64,000 nt of DNA from GCA-2737725 sp965229355. Lineage in GTDB: Bacteria; Pseudomonadota; Alphaproteobacteria; Rhodospirillales; Rhodospirillaceae. Location: positions 2,790,001 to 2,854,000 of the forward strand of contig OZ245869.1 in the NCBI GenBank assembly GCA_965229355.1. The letters are read 5' to 3'. Shown piece after piece: positions 17,939-26,309 of this stretch (positions within the stretch are counted from its first letter, which is position 1; the number at the start of each line of letters is the position of its first letter). The notes under the pieces are model-generated. The model had not been told where the DNA came from. It made no database searches and saw only the letters and a program-made list of their open reading frames with translations. Position numbers and translations under genes: made by a program.

Positions 17939-19927
17939 ATGTCTATAAAAACAAAGCTCATTATTGCACTCACCATTCTCGTTATGGTGATTACTGTATC
18001 ATCGGGCATTATTTGGCTCGGCGTGCGAGAACAAAACAAGCTGTTGGAAAATGCCAATCAACGGCTCATTCAGTTTACTGCAAAATCAGCAATTCTGCCC
18101 ACGTACATTAAAGGCCTCCATGTCGAGGCGCTGCAAGTTCAGCAATTTCTAACCGATGTTGGTGCAACGCGGGGGGCAGATGACTCGCGTAGTGGAATTG
18201 AAAATGCGCAAAATCATGCGCTTCTTTTTCGCCAACGTTTGGTGAGTGTGCAGCAGCTTGCCAGTGAGTTGGGATCAGAAGAGATAGCTGCCCAAATTGA
18301 TGCGCTTGAATCGGGTTTTGATAACTATTTAGCGTCTGGCTTGAAAATGGCCGAGGCTTATGGTCGCCAGGATATCTCTGAAGCCAATCTCTTAATGAGG
18401 CAGTTCGACGATTTAGCGGAAGATATCAGTGTGCGGGTTGATACGATGAATTGGGCAGCACAGCTTAGATTTTCAGAAACCGCTGGCACTATTCGAGCTG
18501 AAATTAATCGGGCCGACGATGGAGCCGCAGATCTTGTTTACATTGTTGGTGCGTTGTCCGCGTTATCATTGGCTTTGGTAATGTCTGTCGCTCTCATGCT
18601 TCATCTTGATATTATGAAGCCGCTCTCACAAATGACAAAGGCCATGAATTCGTTAGCGACAGGCTATACAGACGTTGCTCTTCCCGTGGTTAATCGGGGT
18701 GATGAAATTGGCGATATTGCAAGCGCATTAGAAGTGTTTAAGGGCAGCCAATTGCAGAAGAGGTCCGCCGATTTTTTACGTGCGATGTTCAATAAGGTGC
18801 CTGTCGGAATTTTAGTGTGCGATGAGACCGGCCACATCAAATTCGCAAATACATATGCGCGCACCATGCTGGACATGAAGGGCGGTGATCCGACGACCCA
18901 CACCCTAGGCGAATTTATGCCAGGGATTCCCTGTAAACAGGATCCGGAAATCGAACTGTCTGACGCCCTTGATCAGGGGCCATATGTTGAGGCGAAGCGT
19001 CTTGATGGGCGGCCATTTATGGGCGAAGTGCAAGTGTCGCGAATGGAAGAAGAAGGACAATTCCTTTGGGCCATCCGCGATGCAACTCGTCGTATCGAGG
19101 CCGAGAAACAGCGCGACTCTCTGGAGCTAGAATTGCGCCATGCGCAAAAGCTCGAGTCATTGGGAACAATGGCTGGCGGTATTGCGCACGAACTGAATAC
19201 CCCAATCCAATTTGTCACCGATAACATGAATTTCTTGCGTGGAGCAGTGAACGATCAGGTTTCTGCGCTGGCGGAGTATCGTGCCCATGTTTCCGAAGAC
19301 GCTGCCGCCAGCATTGATGCGAAGTTCGATTTAAAATACGTCGCCGAGGAAACGCCACAGGCAATTTCTCAGTCGCTTGAAGGGTTATCGCGAATATCAG
19401 AAATTGTCCTGGCTATTAAAAAATTCTCATATCCAAGCGGTGATGAAAAACGTGAAAATGATTTCAATGATATTGTAAAAACATCAGCAACCGTGTCGCG
19501 CAATCAGTGGAAATATATTGCTGATTTGGAATTTGACCTTCAGCCTGACTTACCGCTCGTTTCATCAAATGCGGGCGAACTTAATCAGATGATGCTGAAT
19601 CTTATTGTTAATGCAGCTCATGCAATTGAAGATAAGGGCGAGCGTGGGAAAAAGGGGCTGATTAAAATCAGCACGCGCACGGTCGAAGGTGGCATAGAGT
19701 GCGCGGTAACGGATTCTGGCATCGGGATTAAACCTGAGGATAAGGCCAAAATTTTTGACCTCTTTTTTACAACCAAAGAGCCAGGGCGTGGCACTGGCCA
19801 AGGGTTGTCGTTAGTTCATTCAGTTGTTACGCGCTCGCATCGTGGAAAAATTCGGGTAGAGTCCGAATATCAGCAGGGTGCCAAGTTTATCGTCACACTG
19901 CCGACTATTAAATCTGCTGTTGCCTGA
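17939..19927 (+). CDS. Membrane sensor histidine kinase (HAMP-PAS-HisKA-HATPase)
   Basis: 662 residues from the ATG at 17939, chosen because the first membrane helix starts directly after it; the frame is open further upstream. Order: membrane helix about 7-28, periplasmic helical sensor about 30-198, second helix about 200-222, HAMP about 223-272, PAS about 280-385, then the H-box GGIAHELNTPIQ with His417, N-box NLIVNAAHAI and G-boxes DSGIGI and GTGQGLSLVH. The ATPase domain resembles hybrid-type chemoreceptor-like kinases. It faces a convergent REC-LuxR gene only 6 bases away, the likeliest partner. Confidence 0.92.
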   Translation: MSIKTKLIIALTILVMVITVSSGIIWLGVREQNKLLENANQRLIQFTAKSAILPTYIKGLHVEALQVQQFLTDVGATRGADDSRSGIENAQNHALLFRQRLVSVQQLASELGSEEIAAQIDALESGFDNYLASGLKMAEAYGRQDISEANLLMRQFDDLAEDISVRVDTMNWAAQLRFSETAGTIRAEINRADDGAADLVYIVGALSALSLALVMSVALMLHLDIMKPLSQMTKAMNSLATGYTDVALPVVNRGDEIGDIASALEVFKGSQLQKRSADFLRAMFNKVPVGILVCDETGHIKFANTYARTMLDMKGGDPTTHTLGEFMPGIPCKQDPEIELSDALDQGPYVEAKRLDGRPFMGEVQVSRMEEEGQFLWAIRDATRRIEAEKQRDSLELELRHAQKLESLGTMAGGIAHELNTPIQFVTDNMNFLRGAVNDQVSALAEYRAHVSEDAAASIDAKFDLKYVAEETPQAISQSLEGLSRISEIVLAIKKFSYPSGDEKRENDFNDIVKTSATVSRNQWKYIADLEFDLQPDLPLVSSNAGELNQMMLNLIVNAAHAIEDKGERGKKGLIKISTRTVEGGIECAVTDSGIGIKPEDKAKIFDLFFTTKEPGRGTGQGLSLVHSVVTRSHRGKIRVESEYQQGAKFIVTLPTIKSAVA

Positions 19928-19933
19928 TGGGTG

Positions 19934-20992
19934 TTACGCGTTGACGGTTGGCGCAGTGAGCACAAGTTTAATAAGTTCAGACTGTCGACCTGTCCCAGTT
20001 TTTGCAAATGCTTGCTTTAAGTAGGTGCGTGCAGAACTGAGCGTTAATCCGCATTGTACTGCGGCCTCTTCTAATCGCGCGCCCTCCGTTAATGAACGAA
20101 CCAGTTTTGACTCCGATGTGGTTAAGCCAAAAATCTTTGCGATCGACTCAGCGCTTGGCAGGGCTTGTCGCTCAGGATCGCTGACAAATAGAATCGCTAA
20201 TGCAGTGTGTGCATCTTTCAGTTCATCGGGGGCGGGACATACTAAAACATTAAAGGGGCGACGAGGGGATGAGCGCTCCAACGGGAAGCCAATGGATGCT
20301 GAATCTTGTTTCGTTGCCGACGCCATTTCTTGAATCATTTCATGGAGTCGCTTTGTAGATGTCGTGCTACCTGCCCTTAAAATGCTATCGGCCGACATAT
20401 TAAGTCCATCGCGTTCAGCTAGAATTTCGGCCCCTCTGCTGTTGCTCAGAATGACATGAGAACGATGATCTGTAACAATGACGCCAAAGGCCACCCGATT
20501 TAGGGCCGCAAGCCCAATGCCTGTTAAGAGTGTGCTTGGGCGAGTTTCGGTTTTGTGGGCGTCTGCGCCCTCAACCTTAATCTTTTTCATCGCAATCGCA
20601 GAAGAAATCCCCTCGCATAGTATTTCAGTCGAGCAGGGTTTTGTGAAAAAGCGAAATACATGGGCCTGATTAATTGCTGTGACAGCATTGTTCAGGTCGG
20701 CGGCACCCGTCAAAATGATAAAAGAGCAGTCCGGGTTATGTGGCCGCATCGCACAGATGAGGTCGATGCCAGTCATTCCTGGCATCGCAAGATCTGTGAC
20801 CACAACGTCAAAGTCATGCTGTTTGAATGCATCTAGTGCATGCTGCGGTGCGGTGAAAAACCTCATATCCCAGTCTTTTTCGCGACCGCGCAAATTGCGC
20901 TTTAAGGCGTTTAAGACAAGCGGGTCGTCATCGACAAAAAGGATATGTGGTTGGCGTGCCATTTCATTTCTAAACAATGAGTTAGCAGGCAT
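19934..20992 (-). CDS. Response regulator with receiver, PAS-like and LuxR-type domains
   Basis: 352 residues; an internal ATG at 20962 gives a shorter form starting MARQPHILFVDDD. Receiver at about 14-130 with phosphoacceptor Asp67 (VVVTDLAMPGM), Thr in ILTGAAD and Lys in FTKPCS. A PAS-like middle (about 155-275) contains GVIVTDHRSHVILSN. A LuxR-type helix-turn-helix lies at the end (FGLTTSESKLVRSLTEG, SSARTYLKQAFAKTG). It should bind DNA when phosphorylated. Convergent with the kinase and divergent from the REC-HDOD gene. Confidence 0.9.
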   Translation of the reverse strand: MPANSLFRNEMARQPHILFVDDDPLVLNALKRNLRGREKDWDMRFFTAPQHALDAFKQHDFDVVVTDLAMPGMTGIDLICAMRPHNPDCSFIILTGAADLNNAVTAINQAHVFRFFTKPCSTEILCEGISSAIAMKKIKVEGADAHKTETRPSTLLTGIGLAALNRVAFGVIVTDHRSHVILSNSRGAEILAERDGLNMSADSILRAGSTTSTKRLHEMIQEMASATKQDSASIGFPLERSSPRRPFNVLVCPAPDELKDAHTALAILFVSDPERQALPSAESIAKIFGLTTSESKLVRSLTEGARLEEAAVQCGLTLSSARTYLKQAFAKTGTGRQSELIKLVLTAPTVNA

Positions 20993-21076
20993 CGGGCTAC
21001 CCCCTCATTTGGGGATATGTGGGCTCCATCGTCAAGGCTATATCGATGCTATAAGGAATTTCATAGAGTGCTGACC

Positions 21077-22303
21077 ATGTCTCTGGCCGCCAAACCAAGT
21101 ATTCTTTTCGTTGATGATGAGGAGAACGTTTTGCGCGGCCTCAGCAGAATGCTGCGCAGCAAGCGCGAGATATGGGTCTTGCGTTTCGCGGCGAGTGGGG
21201 CTGAAGCCCTGCGCATGATGCAAGAGAGCGTCGCTGATGTTGTGGTCAGCGATATGCGTATGCCCGGCATGAATGGCGCTGAACTTCTCACCAAGATTCA
21301 AGAGCTGTATCCGCAGACAATACGCATAGTGTTGTCCGGTTTTGCGGAGCGAGAAGCAATTCTAAGAACGATTGGTCCATCGCATCGCTACCTTGCCAAA
21401 CCAACATCAGAGGATGTGTTGGTTACCTCGATTGAGCATGCGTTAGCTTTGCGTCAGCACTTGTTTCATCAATCGGTACAGCTTGCAGTCGCGGGCATGA
21501 CGTATTTGCCGTCGTTGCCTGAAATTTATAACGCGCTGATAGCCGAGCTAAACTCTGATGTAGGTTCAGCAGAGCGACTTGCTTCAATTATCGAGAAGGA
21601 TGTATCGGTTACGGCAATGCTGATGAAGCTAACCAATTCAGCTTATTTCAGTTTACCGCAAAAATGCAGTACTGTGCGCCAAGCGATCAACTTCTTAGGG
21701 TTCGATAATATTCGGGCCACAGTTTTGTTGGGGGGCGTGTTCGAGCAGTTTAAGCAAATTAGCCCCAGTATGGCTGATATTGTTAAACGCTTAATGCAGC
21801 GGAGCCTTGCGATTGGCGTTGTCGCCCAAGCTATTGCTCGCTCGGAAGGGTGGAAGGCAGAGTTGTGTGATGAAGCCTTCTGTGCGGGCTTGCTCGCTCA
21901 TGTCGGCACTTTAATGCTGATTGCACAAAATTCTGATGAATTTGTACGCAGTATGCGCAGTGTTGATGCGCATGAGCTGACGCTCGTCGAGGCTGAAGTG
22001 AAGGCGTTCGGGGCAAGTCACGCCCGCTTAGGTGCCTATCTATTAGGTTTGTGGGGGTTTGCAGACTCTATCGTTGAAGCTGTTGCATTCCATCATGACC
22101 CTAGCGCTTATACCAATCGCCCAATCGAGGCTATGATTGCGGTGCATGTCGCGCAGTATTTAGTCCGTCATCGCATTGGTGAAAATGCACCTAATTCTGC
22201 CGAATTAGATTCAGCTTACTGTAGCGCCGTTGGCGTGTTCGAGAAATTGCCAGCTTGGACACGCGTATATGAAAATATGAGTGGAGGGTGGCCGCATGAA
22301 TGA
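21077..22303 (+). CDS. Response regulator with HDOD output domain
   Basis: 408 residues from the ATG at 21077. Receiver at about 5-125 with phosphoacceptor Asp59 (VVSDMRMPGMNG) and Lys in YLAKPTS. The HDOD domain (about 150-350) shows LPSLPEIYNAL, EKDVSVTAMLMKLTNSAYF and INFLGFDNIRATVLLG. HDOD proteins act as signalling scaffolds; the catalytic His-Asp pair of true HD domains is normally absent. It overlaps the next gene by 8 bases, so the two are translationally coupled. Confidence 0.92.
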   Translation: MSLAAKPSILFVDDEENVLRGLSRMLRSKREIWVLRFAASGAEALRMMQESVADVVVSDMRMPGMNGAELLTKIQELYPQTIRIVLSGFAEREAILRTIGPSHRYLAKPTSEDVLVTSIEHALALRQHLFHQSVQLAVAGMTYLPSLPEIYNALIAELNSDVGSAERLASIIEKDVSVTAMLMKLTNSAYFSLPQKCSTVRQAINFLGFDNIRATVLLGGVFEQFKQISPSMADIVKRLMQRSLAIGVVAQAIARSEGWKAELCDEAFCAGLLAHVGTLMLIAQNSDEFVRSMRSVDAHELTLVEAEVKAFGASHARLGAYLLGLWGFADSIVEAVAFHHDPSAYTNRPIEAMIAVHVAQYLVRHRIGENAPNSAELDSAYCSAVGVFEKLPAWTRVYENMSGGWPHE

Positions 22304-23492
22304 TTTGGCGCTGGCTCCTGACGGAGGAATGACGTCCGATAAAATTCTTTTTATCGACGATGAAAAAAATGTTTTGGCGGCAATTCACCGTCAGCTCCGG
22401 AAAGACTTTAATATTCTACCTGCGCTCAATGGTACTGAAGGTCTTGCCGCTGTCGCTAAATATAAGCCTGCTGTTGTCGTGTGCGATATGCGTATGCCCG
22501 GCATGGACGGTGTCGCGACGCTGATGGAAATTGAAAAGCGAAGCCCTGATACGGTTCGCATTATGCTGACCGGCAATGCTGATCAGGAAACGGCTGTTGA
22601 AGCTATTAACCGTGGTCGGATTTTCCGCTTCCTCAACAAGCCCTGTTCCGAGGAGGTATTGCGGCAAGCGTTGGAAGAGGCGCTACGGCAGCACCAACTT
22701 ATTGTTACCGAAAAAACACTGTTGCAGGAAACGTTAACGGGCAGTGTGCGTGCGATTACAGATATTTTATCATTGGTCGCGCCGGATGCATTCGGGCGTG
22801 CTGCCCGTGTCAGGCGGTGGGCAGGCGACATGGCGAAAGTCATGAATCTCCCTTCGTCATGGGAGCTAGACCTCGCCTCAATGCTATATCCCATTGGTCT
22901 TGTATCTGTTCCGGCTGTGGTCTTGGAGAAGGCAAGTGCGGCGCCTCAGCAATTGACGGCCACAGAAAAAGATGTGTTAGCACATGTGCCAGAGGTCGCG
23001 CGCAGACTGCTCATGCATATTCCGCGGCTTTCTGGTGTCGCAAACATTATCGGATTGCAGGATCGCGGCGTTGACGGCAGCGGCTGGCCCGAACGCGGCC
23101 CCTTAGGGGATGAAATTCCGATTGAAGCACGGATACTGAAGTTTCTGAAAACGATTGCGATGTTAACGCCCCTTGATACGCCGCCCTCTGCGTTAATTGC
23201 CAAGGTCTCTGAAAATAATGGCGCTTTTGATCCGCATGTTTTAAATGCGGCCAATACGCTGTGGGGGCTTAACCCGATTCATGCACAGGCCCCCGTAAGC
23301 TCTAGTCGTGTGGCGGTAACGTTAGATACAATATTGCCGAACGATCTGCTGATGTCAGAGATCGCGACGGTCTCTGGCAAATTGTTGCTATCCGAGGGAA
23401 TTCGTATAACAGCCGCTCAAGTAGAACGGCTTCGCAATATCCGAAGGCTGGAGCCTGTAAAGGAACCAATTGCCGTTTTGCGATCAGGTTAA
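22296..23492 (+). CDS. Response regulator with degenerate HD-GYP domain (RpfG-like)
   Basis: 398 residues from the ATG at 22296 with GGAGGGTG 6 bases upstream. Receiver at about 14-130 with phosphoacceptor Asp64 (VVCDMRMPGMDG) and Lys in FLNKPCS. The rest has the layout of RpfG-type c-di-GMP phosphodiesterases, but the HD motif site reads ASMLYPIGLVSVP in place of HDIGK-type, and the GYP site reads DGSGWPERG. Metal ligands therefore seem lost and the domain is probably non-catalytic, binding a partner instead. It is coupled to the REC-HDOD gene by an 8-base overlap. Confidence 0.85.
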   Translation: MNDLALAPDGGMTSDKILFIDDEKNVLAAIHRQLRKDFNILPALNGTEGLAAVAKYKPAVVVCDMRMPGMDGVATLMEIEKRSPDTVRIMLTGNADQETAVEAINRGRIFRFLNKPCSEEVLRQALEEALRQHQLIVTEKTLLQETLTGSVRAITDILSLVAPDAFGRAARVRRWAGDMAKVMNLPSSWELDLASMLYPIGLVSVPAVVLEKASAAPQQLTATEKDVLAHVPEVARRLLMHIPRLSGVANIIGLQDRGVDGSGWPERGPLGDEIPIEARILKFLKTIAMLTPLDTPPSALIAKVSENNGAFDPHVLNAANTLWGLNPIHAQAPVSSSRVAVTLDTILPNDLLMSEIATVSGKLLLSEGIRITAAQVERLRNIRRLEPVKEPIAVLRSG

Positions 23493-23524
23493 TGCAACAA
23501 GCGGTGGGCGATGTCCTAATCCGC

Positions 23525-23779
23525 TTATTTCTGAACGCCCATTTCAGGGTCGAAGAAGGCTTCTACGGTGCCTTTGATTTTCATGGTCATCGGGTTGCCA
23601 TAACGATCACGCGACTTGCCCGCAGCGACCAAAATCCAGCCTTCCGAGACCGAATATTCCAACACGTCGATGCGCTTGCGGCCATTAAAGCGAATGCCGA
23701 TGCCTTTGCTTAAGACCTCTTCATTGAAGTGGGGGCTGCGGGCGTCAACGCTTAAACGGTCTGGCGGGGTGTCGGTCAT
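23525..23779 (-). CDS. DUF3297 family protein
   Basis: 84 residues starting MTDTPPDRLSVDARSPHFNE, then GIGIRFNG, EYSVSEGWI, VAAGKSRDRYGNPMT and KIKGTVEAFF: a full-length match to the small conserved DUF3297 family common in Proteobacteria. Function is unknown. It is convergent with the degenerate HD-GYP gene (33 bases between stops). Confidence 0.9.
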   Translation of the reverse strand: MTDTPPDRLSVDARSPHFNEEVLSKGIGIRFNGRKRIDVLEYSVSEGWILVAAGKSRDRYGNPMTMKIKGTVEAFFDPEMGVQK

Positions 23780-23958
23780 GGTCGGGTCGCTTCTTGTATG
23801 TGTAATGATTCGGGCAGTGTTCTATCTCACTGAATAGCGATTGGCGACCGTGAAGTAACGAAGCTTCAGAGTGGTGAATAACGTGCAGAAAAATCAGGGG
23901 TTTTGGCAGACGTTGTGGGGGCCGTGAGGGGCTGGCCGCCGATATCGATGTCCCCACA

Positions 23959-24002
23959 ATCCCCCGAAACGCCCTGCTCTGGTTCTGCAAAAGCAGGGCG
24001 GG
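23959..24002. repeat. Intergenic repeat copy 1 with hairpin
   Basis: Bases 23959-23990 match 53932-53963 at 28 of 32 positions (shared core GCCCTGCTC..GTTCTGCAA). In this copy CGCCCTGCT (23970-23978) pairs with AGCAGGGCG (23992-24000). It lies just beyond the stop of the small membrane gene at 24018 on the minus strand, where it could work as a terminator; the run after the stem on that strand is only TTT. Confidence 0.5.
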
Positions 24003-24017
24003 GTGCCTCTTTTTAGA

Positions 24018-24284
24018 TCAGGGCTTCGCGATGTTTTTCCGAACAATCGCAATAATAATCAGCCCAAACCCGATCAACCGGAGCGAGTAGAATGCGACCC
24101 GCATTTCTGATTGCGCCCCAAAGATGCCGATGAGGCTTTGGTTGATTGCGAACAACGCGAACGCTGCCGCAAAACTTAAGAACAACCCATCCTTCGCCCG
24201 TGTCCAAAAGCGTAAGAAAAACAGCGCGGCAATGGCATATGCCATGCCCACTGCGCCTGCTAAAAATGTTGGAAGTTCCGTCAT
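24018..24284 (-). CDS. Small membrane protein, DUF5985-like (second of a pair)
   Basis: 88 residues from the ATG at 24284, which overlaps the stop of the upstream gene (TAATG). Three membrane segments: about 6-24, 30-48 and 60-80 (LRLIGFGLIIIAIV). It resembles the small DUF5985 membrane proteins that occur as tandem pairs; the family name is from memory. The first gene of the operon encodes a small winged-helix-like protein. Function is unknown. Confidence 0.75.
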   Translation of the reverse strand: MTELPTFLAGAVGMAYAIAALFFLRFWTRAKDGLFLSFAAAFALFAINQSLIGIFGAQSEMRVAFYSLRLIGFGLIIIAIVRKNIAKP

Positions 24285-24547
24285 TATTCGGCATCCCAAA
24301 TAAAGCCGTATAACAGCAGCGCCATGCCAATGCCCGATGCAGCGAGACGTGGAATTTGCAAATCAATACTTGTTGGCAGGATAACGAGATCAATAAACAG
24401 CAGCGCATTGTTGATGGTCAGGCCGACAAAACAAAGTGCGCTCCAGAACAACAGTCGTGACTTTGTTCGCATGAAGCCGTGACCAAGCAAAAGCATGCAG
24501 ATAAAGCATGTTATCGCGCATAGGAGGTAGACGGATGCAGCAATCAT
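24284..24547 (-). CDS. Small membrane protein, DUF5985-like (first of a pair)
   Basis: 87 residues from the ATG at 24547 with GAGAGGA 6-7 bases upstream. Three membrane segments are visible: YLLCAITCFICMLLLGH, LLFWSALCFVGLTINNALLF and ASGIGMALLLYGFIW. Its fold and size match the downstream partner, with which it shares an overlapping stop/start, so they are probably made together and may form one complex. Confidence 0.75.
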   Translation of the reverse strand: MIAASVYLLCAITCFICMLLLGHGFMRTKSRLLFWSALCFVGLTINNALLFIDLVILPTSIDLQIPRLAASGIGMALLLYGFIWDAE

Positions 24548-24558
24548 CGGTGGTCCTC

Positions 24559-24936
24559 TCAATCTTTGCGGATACGAAATGCATCGGCGAATTGGCGCAA
24601 GCGCAATTCCGGTGCATCGGCGATGGCTTGGATAACAGCGAACGGCGTGACGGCATGAGCTGCCGCAAGCTCTTTTGCTGTCGCGTGCAACGTATCGTCA
24701 GCAACCGACCAGCGCCACGAGCCTGGTATTGTTTCAGTCGTCAGACCTGAACGTTGGAATCGCTCAAGCAGGCTCGCAATGAGGGTGTGAGACGCGCGTA
24801 ATTCGCGCACCAGCATTTCGGTGGTCCAATCCTTCTCAGGGTTGGCCATCATTTTTAACATCAATTCCAATGCCCATATTGACCCCAGATGGGTATGAAT
24901 AAAGGCAATGACATTATTAGAGAGCGAGCGATCCAT
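24559..24936 (-). CDS. Small winged-helix-like protein heading the membrane-pair operon
   Basis: 125 residues, no signal or membrane segment. Residues about 18-75 look like a winged helix (ALELMLKMMANPEKDWTTEM, then LIASLLERFQRSGLT, then a basic/aromatic wing GSWRWSV). No named family recognised. The stop lies 11 bases before the start of the first membrane-protein gene. It may regulate or bind the membrane pair. Its 5' end overlaps only an over-extended reading of the divergent DUF924 gene, so this start is kept. Confidence 0.65.
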   Translation of the reverse strand: MDRSLSNNVIAFIHTHLGSIWALELMLKMMANPEKDWTTEMLVRELRASHTLIASLLERFQRSGLTTETIPGSWRWSVADDTLHATAKELAAAHAVTPFAVIQAIADAPELRLRQFADAFRIRKD

Positions 24937-25072
24937 GGCGCGGGATGTTAATGGCGCACTGCTGATGCATCAACCCTTATGCTTCCAAAAAAGGGTTCCA
25001 AATTTCGAAAGCGCAAATCAATCAGCGACTAAAGCGCGGTTTATGCGTTATGAGCAAAAGGGTTGTATAAAA

Positions 25073-25651
25073 ATGACGATACCACGGGCGCAAGACATTC
25101 TCGATTTCTGGTTTGGTTCGGCGAGTGCCGCCGATTATGGCCGCCGCCGCGACGTCTGGTTCACGGCTGACGCGAAATTTGATGCGGCCATTCGCAGTAA
25201 GTTCATGGCGGACTATGTTCATGCGCGAGATGGCGATTATGATGCTTGGGCTGATGAACCTTTTAGCTGCTTAGCATTAATCATTCTCCTAGACCAATTT
25301 CCGCGCAATATGTTCCGCGGCACGCCACAGGCTTTTGCAACGGATGCCAAGGCGCTTTCCATCGCGCGCGGTGCCATCGAAAACAAGTACGATGAAATGG
25401 CCGTACCCGTGCATCGCGTGTTTTTCTATTTGCCATTCGAACACAGTGAACGTCTGGAGCATCAGCATAAGAGCGTCGAGTTGTTTCATGGCTTGCCTGA
25501 GTTTGATGGTAAACGCGAAGCGGTTGCTTTTGCTGATAAGCACCATGACGCGATTGAACTGTTCGGGCGGTTTCCGCATCGCAACGGCATTCTGGGGCGT
25601 ACAAGCGCGCCAGAAGAAGTGAGTTATCTGAAAAAGAACGGCGGCTTTTAA
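25073..25651 (+). CDS. DUF924 family protein
   Basis: 192 residues from the ATG at 25073; the frame is open back to 24908 but the family begins at AQDILDFWFG, as here. Other family motifs are LALIILLDQFPRNMFRGT, VFFYLPFEHSE and RFPHRNGILGR. The fold is an all-helical TPR-like domain; biochemical role is unknown. It is convergent with the SemiSWEET gene, 3 bases between stops. Confidence 0.92.
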   Translation: MTIPRAQDILDFWFGSASAADYGRRRDVWFTADAKFDAAIRSKFMADYVHARDGDYDAWADEPFSCLALIILLDQFPRNMFRGTPQAFATDAKALSIARGAIENKYDEMAVPVHRVFFYLPFEHSERLEHQHKSVELFHGLPEFDGKREAVAFADKHHDAIELFGRFPHRNGILGRTSAPEEVSYLKKNGGF

Positions 25652-25654
25652 AAG

Positions 25655-25960
25655 TTACTCTGGCTTTGCTGGTGTCAGTGCATCGGCGATTTGCGCTTTT
25701 TTGCGTGGCGGCAGCAGTTTCATCATCAGGATGAAGCCAGAGAAGATGAGGCAAATGCCATTCGTTGCAATGAGTGGCCACTGTCCTAGAAAAATGCCGT
25801 ACGCCAACCACAACGCAAACCCGCTGACAGTCAGTGTGTAGGTGCCTGCGGAAATATCAGTGGTCTTGCGCGATTTAATAATCTTCCAGGCTTGCGGCAG
25901 GAAACTCGCGGTAGAGGCGATCATCGCCGCGCCACCAATCCACATAACGTACTGATTCAT
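25655..25960 (-). CDS. SemiSWEET-type sugar transporter
   Basis: 101 residues with three membrane helices and the PQ-loop motif SFLPQAWKIIKSRKTTDIS; SemiSWEETs dimerise to carry sugars through the inner membrane. A perfect EcfG-type promoter on this strand (25990-26014) ends 30 bases before the ATG, so the gene should be induced in the general stress response. Its sugar is not predictable. Confidence 0.9.
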   Translation of the reverse strand: MNQYVMWIGGAAMIASTASFLPQAWKIIKSRKTTDISAGTYTLTVSGFALWLAYGIFLGQWPLIATNGICLIFSGFILMMKLLPPRKKAQIADALTPAKPE

Positions 25961-25989
25961 TGCATCTTATCCCAACACGATAAGCATCA

Positions 25990-26014
25990 AACGTAATGCA
26001 ATTCAGCAAGTTCC
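25990..26014 (-). promoter_or_regulatory. EcfG-type (general stress) promoter for the SemiSWEET gene
   Basis: Read on the minus strand: GGAAC (26014-26010), a 16-base spacer and CGTT (25993-25990), the exact -35/-10 consensus of the alphaproteobacterial general stress sigma factor EcfG. The distance to the start codon at 25960 suits a transcript leader of about 20-25 bases. It is back to back with the plus-strand site at 26038-26062. Confidence 0.85.
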
Positions 26015-26037
26015 GCGATTTGTGGGTAGCAAATCGG

Positions 26038-26062
26038 GGAACAATCAGATTGGGTGTACGTT
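26038..26062 (+). promoter_or_regulatory. EcfG-type promoter for the PhyR-like gene
   Basis: GGAAC (26038-26042), 16 bases, CGTT (26059-26062): perfect consensus. The first full gene downstream starts at 26310, so the leader would be about 240 bases, containing a small hairpin and a possible 18-residue leader peptide. Confidence 0.82.
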
Positions 26063-26228
26063 TGGTTGCATCATGTCAACGATGAACACAATTTGCGTAA
26101 TTGAGTCAGTGATGAGGCAACGTTGCGCTTCTTAAGCGCAGAAGCTTTCCCGTTGGCTGTCGTAATGCGTGCAAATTGCGTGATGTCAGAAGTTACACGT
26201 TACGAGCTCAATAAAAGGGGATACGCTC

Positions 26229-26285
26229 ATGTGGTGGGAGAGTCGCAAAGACGTCAAAAAGAACGCGCGGCCCGGGGTTAAGTGA
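26229..26285 (+). CDS. Possible 18-residue leader peptide
   Basis: ATG at 26229 preceded by AAAAGGGG 7-8 bases upstream, encoding MWWESRKDVKKNARPGVK and a TGA stop. It sits in the long leader of the PhyR-like gene. The strong ribosome site is the only reason to list it; it may be chance. Confidence 0.3.
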   Translation: MWWESRKDVKKNARPGVK

Positions 26286-26309
26286 GGCTTCAGAAAAGGA
26301 TGCCAAACG

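Larger units (their letters stand above)
25961..26309. other. Regulatory region between SemiSWEET and the PhyR-like gene
   Basis: 349 bases without a normal gene. It holds two divergent EcfG-type promoters (25990-26014 minus, 26038-26062 plus), a small hairpin (GCGCTT at 26125-26130 pairing with AAGCGC at 26134-26139), and an 18-codon frame at 26229-26285 with a strong ribosome site. Confidence 0.7.

Noticed and set aside
23959..24002. Integron attC-like site
   Set aside because: The hairpin lacks the RYYYAAC/GTTRRRY core sites and there is no integrase.
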